Source of the DNA: an uncultured Prevotella sp.
GTDB taxonomy: Bacteria > Bacteroidota > Bacteroidia > Bacteroidales > Bacteroidaceae
Assembly (NCBI GenBank): GCA_934217675.1
Contig: CAKQCV010000108.1
Coordinates: 1 to 6,491 of the forward strand
DNA length: 6,491 nucleotides
Direction of reading: 5' to 3'
Position 1 is the first letter of the stretch. The number at the start of each line of letters is the position of its first letter. A program made the position numbers and the translations under genes. A model generated the notes under the pieces. The model was given only the letters and a program-made list of their open reading frames with translations, did no database searches and was not told the origin of the DNA. Shown here piece after piece: positions 1 to 5,971 of this stretch.

Positions 1-1715
1 CCTATCGCTTTCTTACGAACCCCAATGAAGTCCGCATAAATACCAGGCTGTTTTATCAATTCTTCGTGCGTACCGCTCTGAACAATGTGACCGCCAGCTA
101 ACACCAAAATTTGATTTGCATTTCTAACTGTTTTTAATCGATGGGCAATCATAATAACTGTCTTATTTTTTGTCAACTCTGCTACCGCACCCATCAAAAG
201 ATTTTCATTCTCTGGATCAACACTTGATGTAGCTTCATCCAAAATGATGATAGGCGCGTCTTTTAGAATCGCCCTTGCTATGGAAATCCGCTGTTTCTCT
301 CCACCAGACAAAGTAGCACCGCCCTCGCCAATCACGGTGTTGTAGCCATCTGGCAGGCTCATAATAAACTCATGGCAGCAAGCCTTTTTTGCAGCTGCTA
401 TCACTTCTTCGTGAGAAGCTGTCGGCTTTCCAAATTTGATGTTGTTCTCTATCGTATCGGCAAAAAGATAGACTTTCTGGAATACTTCACTGATATTTGT
501 AAGCAGGCTGTCCAGTGTGTAATCCCGCACATCCACTCCACCGATTGTAATTTTTCCTCCATTAACATCCCAAAACCGGGCAATCGAATTACAAAGCGTA
601 CTCTTTCCGGCACCAGACGGACCAACAATGGCTGTCGTCTTCTTTTCAGGTATGGTCAAACTGACATGATCCAAGATTTTGTGTTCTCCATAGGAGAAGG
701 AAACATCATCAAAAACAATATTGAAATTTTCTGGTTTTGTCGGCTTTCCACGCTCATCCATGACAGGCGTTTTATCAATTTCTTCCACCTTATCAATCGA
801 CACATCCAGCAGACGCAGAAGTGCAGAAGTATTTCCCGCTGATTGAAGCTGACCAAATAGCATAAACGAGGCAACAGTCATCAATAAGCAAATGGAAAGT
901 TCCATTGTCCCATCCAGATAAAAACACAATCCTTCCACTATAACCAAAATGCTAGTTCCATAGAGAAGAATCTGCTGTAACATGTTGTAAGGCACAAATG
1001 TACGCTCCAATTTCAAGTTCTTATCCTTACTATCCATAATGACCTGCTTCATTTTACTGTTAGAATTCTGCCCCAGATTAAATGATTTTACAATCAACAT
1101 ACCCTGGACATATTCCAACACATTAGAAACAAGTGTTTCCTGAGCCTGCTGTCTCTGTGGAGAAATTATTTCTGCCTTTTTCTGCAATCGGCTGATGCAC
1201 CATGTAAAAAGCAGAATTCCACATAAAATCGTCACCCCAATACGCCAGTCAGTGCAAAGCATAATAACAGTGATGATTGCCGCATGGATATATCCACCCA
1301 ATATGTTAGTCAGCACCATAGAAGCATTATTCTCAATGTCGCTCATTGTGGTTGTGACAACAGAAGTCAGATTCCCTAAATTGTGATCGCTGAAATACCC
1401 CATCGGCATATACTTGATACGATCTCCTATATGAATCCGCTTCTCTGCACACATAAAATATCCAATTTGTACCTTGCCAAAATCAGAAATATAGCTGCAC
1501 CAGATTTTAAGCAACATACTTATCAGGGTAATTCCAAATACCATCCAAATCATGGAGGTTGTAAAACCATCAATTAAACCCGAAAACACTAATGCTAAGG
1601 CTCCAAAAGACATCATATCGAAAAGTGAATGGAGAACAGAAAACAGAATTACCTTTTTCATCGTTCCCTGCATTTTTCCCGAAAACCGATAAATTTTATT
1701 TAATGTACTTATCAT
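1..1715 (-). CDS. ABC half-transporter, exporter fold (TMD-NBD), second of a pair; 3' end outside the window
   Basis: The reading frame is open for 571 codons from ATG at 1715 to the left edge with no stop, so the protein is partial at its C-terminus. The last visible residues (FIGVRKKAI) follow the complete ATPase domain, so probably only a few codons are missing. Six hydrophobic segments lie near residues 22-48, 55-76, 134-153, 159-175, 245-266 and 271-290. The ATPase domain follows: A-loop Tyr342, Walker A GPSGAGKST 365-373, Q-loop Gln413, signature LSGGEKQR 469-476, Walker B IIILDE 489-494 with catalytic Glu494, and switch His525. All catalytic motifs look intact. The start has GGAGGT 7 bases upstream. 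The gene begins 16 bp after the preceding half-transporter, so the two are very likely co-expressed and form a heterodimer in the cytoplasmic membrane. Substrate and direction are unknown: it could be a multidrug or peptide exporter, or a YbtQ/IrtB-like siderophore importer. Family assignment is secure; function is inferred. Confidence 0.93.
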   Translation of the reverse strand, partial: MISTLNKIYRFSGKMQGTMKKVILFSVLHSLFDMMSFGALALVFSGLIDGFTTSMIWMVFGITLISMLLKIWCSYISDFGKVQIGYFMCAEKRIHIGDRIKYMPMGYFSDHNLGNLTSVVTTTMSDIENNASMVLTNILGGYIHAAIITVIMLCTDWRIGVTILCGILLFTWCISRLQKKAEIISPQRQQAQETLVSNVLEYVQGMLIVKSFNLGQNSNSKMKQVIMDSKDKNLKLERTFVPYNMLQQILLYGTSILVIVEGLCFYLDGTMELSICLLMTVASFMLFGQLQSAGNTSALLRLLDVSIDKVEEIDKTPVMDERGKPTKPENFNIVFDDVSFSYGEHKILDHVSLTIPEKKTTAIVGPSGAGKSTLCNSIARFWDVNGGKITIGGVDVRDYTLDSLLTNISEVFQKVYLFADTIENNIKFGKPTASHEEVIAAAKKACCHEFIMSLPDGYNTVIGEGGATLSGGEKQRISIARAILKDAPIIILDEATSSVDPENENLLMGAVAELTKNKTVIMIAHRLKTVRNANQILVLAGGHIVQSGTHEELIKQPGIYADFIGVRKKAI

Positions 1716-1722
1716 TTTTTAC

Positions 1723-1728
1723 ACCTCC
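1723..1728 (-). promoter_or_regulatory. Ribosome binding site of the second half-transporter
   Basis: GGAGGT on the minus strand lies 7 bases before the ATG at 1715. It sits within the 16-bp gap after the stop of the upstream half-transporter. It fixes the start codon and supports expression from the same mRNA. Confidence 0.85.
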
Positions 1729-1731
1729 ATT

Positions 1732-3471
1732 CTATGCCTCGTCTTTTGTATCCGTATGTGCTTTCCACATTTCCTGATAAAGCATACAGGAATCCAATAG
1801 TTCTTCATGTATTCCTTCATCTACAATCTGCCCGTCTTTTACTACAACAATTTTATCTGCGTCAGTAATCGTTGAAAGTCGGTGAGCAATCATCAGAACT
1901 GTTTTTCCGGCAATCACTTTTGCCATTGCCTCCTGGATTAAAGCTTCATTTTCAGCATCAATATAGGCAGTAGCTTCGTCGAGAATTACAATGGGTGCAT
2001 TTTTCAGTACAGCACGGGCAATCGCAATCCGTTGACGTTCGCCTCCTGACAAATGCCCCCCGGCACCACCGACAACCGTTTGAAATCCATTTTCCAAATT
2101 CAGAATAAAATCATAACATCCACAATCTCTGGCTGCCTGATACACTTCCTCATCTGTTGCAGAAGGCTTTCCCATACGGATATTTTCCAAAACCGTTTCA
2201 TCAAAAAGGTAATTGTCCTGTGAAATATAAGCAATTTGATCCATAAGCTGCGACAATGGAATTTTACGAATATCTGTTCCATCTAACTTAACTGCACCGT
2301 CCGTCACATCCCAAAAGCCTGCGATCAGCTTTGTAATAGTAGACTTACCACCACCACTTGGACCCACAAAAGCCGTGATCGTATTTTCTGGAATCGAAAG
2401 GCTGACATTTTTCAGTAATGGCTTCCCGGCTTCATATGAAAAGCTGACATTTTCTAACAAAATATTGGAAGACTGAATAGGGACAGGCTTTTCCGGGCGT
2501 TCCAGTTCCTTTTCGTCCAGTACAGCGCATAATTCTCCAACCACTGATTTCATTTGAGAAATACTATCTGTAAAATTCATGGCATTCAAAATCGGTGTAA
2601 TAATCCCCAATGACAAAACAATACAGGTAATAAAAGCCGGAACACTCAGAGTTCCGTTCTGATACAAAATACAGCCAATGGGGAGAACACACACTAATAC
2701 ACTGGGCCAAATTGTAACCAGCATAGATTTATAAAGCTGCACACTTTTCATCCAGTTTACAGCATAAGAAGCATTATCCTCCACTGCGTCTGAATACTTT
2801 TGGTAAGAATTAGCTGACTGATTAAACGCCTTAATGACTTCAATACCGCCAATATATTCAACAACTGTATTTGTCATTTTACGCACACGCATAATAAGCC
2901 CTTGGAATTTTTCCTCATATCCATTTGCCATTCCCTTGTAGCACAACATACCGATTGGCAGGGTAACCAATGATGCCAGAGCCATCCTCCAATCCAAAAA
3001 CAGCAGATAAATCAAGATACAGACGGGAATACAGAGATTTGCTGTCAATTCCGGTATTAAATGAGCGAGGGTAGTTTCCATTCCCTCAACACGATCCACC
3101 AGAACATTTTTCAATTCGCCTGATGGAGTGTTAATCATATACCCCATCGGAACCCTGGTAAGTTTATCCACAAGTCTCAGACGGATTTCTGCCAGCGTTG
3201 TAAAAGTGGCCGTATGGGACACTAAAGTAGACAGATTAGAAAAACATACTTTTGCAAGAAAACCAAGTCCGGCAAACAGACACCACTCCATATAGACAGA
3301 AACAGTGGTTTCTCCATTCATCAGGAGAACGACAATTTTCGAGACTGCAAAAAACGGCAACAACCCAGCAGCAACACCTAAAACTGCCATTATCACTGAA
3401 AGAACATATTTACTCTTATATGGAGCAGCAAGTTCCATCAGCCTGGACATTGGATTATTATTTTTGTCCAT
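1732..3471 (-). CDS. ABC half-transporter, exporter fold (TMD-NBD), first of a pair
   Basis: This 579-residue protein combines a six-helix exporter-type membrane domain with an ATPase domain in one chain, the usual length for bacterial half-transporters. Hydrophobic segments lie near residues 22-50, 62-80, 144-159, 163-178, 250-270 and 279-298. ATPase motifs are A-loop Tyr346, Walker A GPSGGGKST 370-378, Q-loop Gln418, signature LSGGERQR 474-481, Walker B IVILDE 494-499 with catalytic Glu499, a D-loop reading AYID at 502-505 instead of the common SALD, and switch His530. I chose ATG 3471 because AGGAG lies 10 bases upstream of it. An in-frame TTG at 3492 would add seven residues (586 in all) but lies upstream of that site. 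It probably pairs with the next gene, whose ATPase domain is clearly similar but not identical. The substrate is not readable. Siderophore import of the YbtP/IrtA kind or export are both possible. No siderophore-interaction domain like that of IrtA is present. Confidence 0.95.
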   Translation of the reverse strand: MDKNNNPMSRLMELAAPYKSKYVLSVIMAVLGVAAGLLPFFAVSKIVVLLMNGETTVSVYMEWCLFAGLGFLAKVCFSNLSTLVSHTATFTTLAEIRLRLVDKLTRVPMGYMINTPSGELKNVLVDRVEGMETTLAHLIPELTANLCIPVCILIYLLFLDWRMALASLVTLPIGMLCYKGMANGYEEKFQGLIMRVRKMTNTVVEYIGGIEVIKAFNQSANSYQKYSDAVEDNASYAVNWMKSVQLYKSMLVTIWPSVLVCVLPIGCILYQNGTLSVPAFITCIVLSLGIITPILNAMNFTDSISQMKSVVGELCAVLDEKELERPEKPVPIQSSNILLENVSFSYEAGKPLLKNVSLSIPENTITAFVGPSGGGKSTITKLIAGFWDVTDGAVKLDGTDIRKIPLSQLMDQIAYISQDNYLFDETVLENIRMGKPSATDEEVYQAARDCGCYDFILNLENGFQTVVGGAGGHLSGGERQRIAIARAVLKNAPIVILDEATAYIDAENEALIQEAMAKVIAGKTVLMIAHRLSTITDADKIVVVKDGQIVDEGIHEELLDSCMLYQEMWKAHTDTKDEA

Positions 3472-3481
3472 TACACATTCG

Positions 3482-3486
3482 CTCCT
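3482..3486 (-). promoter_or_regulatory. Ribosome binding site deciding the start of the first half-transporter
   Basis: AGGAG on the minus strand lies 10 bases before ATG 3471. It lies inside the extension that a TTG start at 3492 would require, so the ATG is the better start. A nearer ATG at 3478 is out of frame and reaches a stop after a few codons. Confidence 0.75.
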
Positions 3487-3496
3487 TTTCAATAAA

Positions 3497-3534
3497 AATA
3501 GAGGTTGGTTAAACCCTTCTAACCAACCTCTATT
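3497..3534 (-). terminator. Strong hairpin with a T-rich tail: intrinsic terminator or operator/leader hairpin
   Basis: There is a perfect 14-bp inverted repeat, AATAGAGGTTGGTT (3534-3521 on the minus strand) with AACCAACCTCTATT (3510-3497), around a 10-base spacer. An extra A-T pair could tighten the loop to 8. On the minus strand the second arm runs into a T-rich stretch (TATTTTTATT), the form of a Rho-independent terminator for the importer operon. However, the first arm overlaps the TATAAT at 3537-3532, and the hairpin ends just before the ribosome binding site of the half-transporter. It may instead be an operator over the promoter, or a hairpin at the 5' end of the downstream mRNA. The symmetry is directly visible; its role is not. 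Confidence 0.6.
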
Positions 3535-3560
3535 ATACTTGTTTAACTATTTCCTGCTAC
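3532..3560 (-). promoter_or_regulatory. Candidate promoter for the half-transporter pair
   Basis: A perfect -10 hexamer TATAAT lies at 3537-3532 on the minus strand. At a 17-base spacing the -35 position (3560-3555) reads GTAGCA, only three matches to TTGACA, and there is no extended -10 TG. Transcription would start near 3525, giving a leader of about 50 bases before ATG 3471. The poor -35 suggests that an activator is needed, or that the hexamer is a chance match in A/T-rich DNA. If used, it would let the half-transporters be expressed apart from the importer genes. Confidence 0.45.
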
Positions 3561-3566
3561 TCTGAT

Positions 3567-3581
3567 AGGGTTTTTAACCCT
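3567..3581. repeat. Short palindrome upstream of the candidate promoter
   Basis: On the plus strand AGGGTT (3567-3572) and AACCCT (3576-3581) form a perfect 6-bp inverted repeat around TTT. No T-run follows it on the minus strand, so it is a poor terminator. Its centre (3574) lies about 49 bp upstream of the predicted transcription start, where an activator could bind. The GGGTT/AACCC core recurs inside the larger hairpin. It is a candidate protein-binding site, with no proof of function. Confidence 0.35.
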
Positions 3582-3603
3582 CCATTTAGACATCAAATTA
3601 TGC

Positions 3604-5238
3604 TTACTTCACTGGTTGTACATTGTCGATTTCAAAGAACTGCGGCACACTGGAGAAAGTATATCCGGCAATCTTTGAAGAATTATATACAACCAAATCC
3701 TTAGAATAGGAAATTGGGAGGTCAATCACGTTGTCGTTAGAAATATTCAATGCAGTAGCAATAGCGTTCTGAACCACTTCCGGATCAGCAGAGGTAGAAA
3801 ACGCATTTACCGCATCCGAATAGTTCTGGAAATCTTCAAGTGCCTGAAGAGAAATGGCATGAGGATCAGAACCAAGAGATTCCTGAAGGAATTTATGTGG
3901 TTCCGTGTAAGACCCCTCTGTGTTCCATGTTGTAATGTCATAGTTTCCAGCAACGCCCTCTGTCCACCAGGTCATCTGATCCTGTCCAGTGGTTGTCACA
4001 TCAATACCAACCTTTGCAAGCTGGGTTTTAATTGCAAGAGCCATTTCCTGGGCAAGAGAAAGATCCGTCCAATAAGTATAATTTAAAGAGAGCTTCTGTC
4101 CGTCCTTCTCACGGATACCGGTGCTGTCATTCATTACCCATCCCGCTTCGTCTAACAGGGCGTTAGCTTTATCCAGATCATAGTTCCATGTGCTGTTATA
4201 GGAAATATCTGTGTAAGGTGCTCCTGGTGCAAACAGGGAAGTTGCCGGAGTTTCATAACCATAAGTCAGACCCTCGGTAATTTCTTCCTTATTGACAGCG
4301 TATGCAATCGCCTGACGAACCTTAACGTCACTCAAAAGCGTGCTGGATGCATTCAGCACCAGATTTCGGGTCAGGGTATTTCCGTCGTTAATTGCACCCT
4401 CAATGCCGTCTAAAGAAATTGCCTGATTATAATCATCATAGCTGAGAAGATCAGCACCATAAATCAGATCAACTTCACCGGTCTGCAATGCCTGGAGACG
4501 TGAAGAAGCCTCTGGAATATATTTCACAACGACTTCATCATAGTAAGGAGCCTCACCCCAGTAATTCTCGTTTCTGACAAAACGTGTACAATCGCCGGAA
4601 ATCATTTCTTCACGAATGTACGGACCTGTACCGACAACATCTTTGAATGTCTGGAAGTTCTCAGCTTCAAACACATTCGGAGACATCATTCCAGCAACAT
4701 TCTGGAAACAGAAGTCATTGATATAAGAGAAGCAAGGCGCTGCATAATGAACAGCCACTGTGTACTCGTCAACAGCTTCCACACTTTCAATGTTATAAAT
4801 TCCCTTGATACCGCTAAAGTTGGGGTTGGAACTGTCAAATTTCAGGATTGCTTTTACACTTTCCGCATTAAAAGCAGTTCCATCGGTAAAAGTGACACCC
4901 TGACGGAGCTTGAATGTGAGGATAGTGTTTGTGTCATCCCATCCCCATTCCTCAGCCAGTACAGGAACAATTTCTCCATCCTCATAGCCGACCAGAGTTT
5001 CATAAACCAGTCCGCAGGCAATATTATTTTCCTTGTTCATGGTCAGTGTGGTAAGATTGTCCAGCTCTTTCGCTGTGGCGATCGTCAGCACCTTTGTTTC
5101 GCTTTCATCAGCCGTTTGCGTCGGCTCGCTGCTTTCCTGTGTCTGATCGGTGGCACTGCTCTGACCGCAGCCAACCATAGACAGAAGCATACTTACGCCC
5201 AATGCGGCGGCGATAAGTTTCTTGTAAATCTTTTTCAT
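3604..5238 (-). CDS. Family-5 ABC transporter substrate-binding lipoprotein, NikA/CntA-like (nickel or metallophore?)
   Basis: This 544-residue lipoprotein is the receptor of an Opp/Nik-type importer. It starts with a basic N-terminus, a hydrophobic core at 8-22 and a lipobox-like MVGC with Cys24 for lipid attachment. A Ser/Thr/Glu-rich linker follows (about 26-48). The mature domain has family-5 hallmarks: LRQGVTFTDGTAFNAESV (111-128), VGTGPYI (202-208), FVRNENYWGEAP (220-231) and AVNKEEI (314-320). Resemblance to NikA recalled from memory is strongest in YWGEAP, the LFAPGAPY stretch, and the end (LPISYSKDLVV to NVQPVK). EPHKFL (446-451) followed by His460 resembles the NikA segment carrying its nickel-ligand histidine. 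A dipeptide or other small ligand remains possible. It begins one base after the ATPase stop, with AAAGGA/AAGGA sites inside that gene's end, so expression is probably coupled. Its place downstream of the ATPases is unusual, since binding-protein genes often come first. Family call is secure; substrate is tentative. Confidence 0.93.
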   Translation of the reverse strand: MKKIYKKLIAAALGVSMLLSMVGCGQSSATDQTQESSEPTQTADESETKVLTIATAKELDNLTTLTMNKENNIACGLVYETLVGYEDGEIVPVLAEEWGWDDTNTILTFKLRQGVTFTDGTAFNAESVKAILKFDSSNPNFSGIKGIYNIESVEAVDEYTVAVHYAAPCFSYINDFCFQNVAGMMSPNVFEAENFQTFKDVVGTGPYIREEMISGDCTRFVRNENYWGEAPYYDEVVVKYIPEASSRLQALQTGEVDLIYGADLLSYDDYNQAISLDGIEGAINDGNTLTRNLVLNASSTLLSDVKVRQAIAYAVNKEEITEGLTYGYETPATSLFAPGAPYTDISYNSTWNYDLDKANALLDEAGWVMNDSTGIREKDGQKLSLNYTYWTDLSLAQEMALAIKTQLAKVGIDVTTTGQDQMTWWTEGVAGNYDITTWNTEGSYTEPHKFLQESLGSDPHAISLQALEDFQNYSDAVNAFSTSADPEVVQNAIATALNISNDNVIDLPISYSKDLVVYNSSKIAGYTFSSVPQFFEIDNVQPVK

Positions 5239-5239
5239 G

Positions 5240-5971
5240 TTATCCTTTTCCTTTCTGTTTTGGTAATTTATTTATTAGATAACCCTGTTCCGTAATCTGA
5301 CCCTCCCGCATAATAATTACCCTGTTTGCAATACGCATGGCATCCTTTCTGCTATGCGTAATGAAAATACAGGAGCTTCCAGATAACTTTACAAAGTTCT
5401 CTACTAACGTAAGTACGGCGTCCGTGGAGATCAGATCAAGCCCGCTGGTTACTTCATCCATAATTAAGTAATCCGGCTCTACGGCAATCGCCCGAAGTAA
5501 AGAGAGACGTCTCTGCTCGCCGCCCGAAAGCTGGCGGACAGGAGTTTCCAAAAGTCTATAATCCATGTGGACGGCATCCATCAAATCTAAAATGTGCTTT
5601 TTCCGTTCCGGCTTTTTCTTGTCAGTCAGATTCACCAGAGCTTCTTCCACGTTGGCATATGCAGATCTCGCAGGATTCAAAGTGCCGGAAGAATCTTGAA
5701 AAACCGCCTGTATCTTTTTTCGATGCTGCTTCCATGTCCGATAATTCCAACAGGTTATATCTTCACCGTCCAACAAAATCTTACCCGAAGTGGGTTTTTC
5801 AAGCCCAATCAGCAGCCTTGCAAGTGTACTCTTTCCTGAGCCGCTTTCACCCTCAACAGCAAGATTTTCTCCTTTTCTGAGCCGGAGATTGATGTCTGAA
5901 AGTGCATTGAAATCTCCAAGATTTTCATTATGATACACTTGATTTATATTCTGGATTACAATTTCTCCCAT
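5240..5971 (-). CDS. ABC transporter ATPase, NikE/DppF/CntF-type
   Basis: This 243-residue cytoplasmic ATPase powers an Opp/Nik-family importer with the upstream ATPase. Numbered from ATG 5971, the motifs are Walker A GESGSGKST 41-49, Q-loop VFQDSSGTLNP 90-100, signature LSGGEQRR 148-155, Walker B LIMDE 169-173 followed by VTSGLD, and switch His206 in ITHSRKDA. The FQDxxxxLNP sequence at the Q-loop is typical of the peptide/nickel subfamily. The protein stops soon after the last strand of the ATPase fold and lacks the C-terminal extension of many DppF/OppF proteins, more like the short NikE/CntF forms. ATG 5971 is chosen because GGGGTGA lies at good distance. ATG 5977 (245 residues) is the alternative, with only a distant AAGGA. 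Either start overlaps the upstream gene, by 16 or 22 bases. The stop is one base before the binding-protein start. The role is secure; the substrate depends on the binding protein. Confidence 0.93.
   Translation of the reverse strand: MGEIVIQNINQVYHNENLGDFNALSDINLRLRKGENLAVEGESGSGKSTLARLLIGLEKPTSGKILLDGEDITCWNYRTWKQHRKKIQAVFQDSSGTLNPARSAYANVEEALVNLTDKKKPERKKHILDLMDAVHMDYRLLETPVRQLSGGEQRRLSLLRAIAVEPDYLIMDEVTSGLDLISTDAVLTLVENFVKLSGSSCIFITHSRKDAMRIANRVIIMREGQITEQGYLINKLPKQKGKG
5243..5254 (-). promoter_or_regulatory. Ribosome binding region of the substrate-binding protein, inside the upstream gene
   Basis: AAAGGA (5254-5249) and AAGGA (5247-5243) lie 10 and 4 bases before ATG 5238. Both fall in the last codons of the preceding ATPase gene. 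The first has the more usual spacing. The arrangement suggests translational coupling. Confidence 0.65.

Noticed and set aside
372..842. A 156-codon plus-strand open frame near the left end
   Set aside because: It is antisense to the ATPase domain of the second half-transporter, whose Walker A, signature and Walker B motifs are read on the minus strand.
656..874. A 72-codon minus-strand open frame suggesting a small gene or a frameshift in the left-hand transporter
   Set aside because: The full transporter frame was read codon by codon from 1715 to the left edge without a stop or frameshift; this short frame is an out-of-frame shadow.
3472..3603. A riboswitch or small RNA gene in the intergenic region
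   Set aside because: The space is only 132 bases and shows two simple inverted repeats but no recognisable multi-helix riboswitch core; promoter, terminator or operator functions explain it better.
4747..5295. A 182-codon plus-strand open frame opposite the substrate-binding protein
   Set aside because: It lies antisense to a well-supported lipoprotein gene, crosses its start, has no family-like features, and is explained by codon-pattern shadowing.
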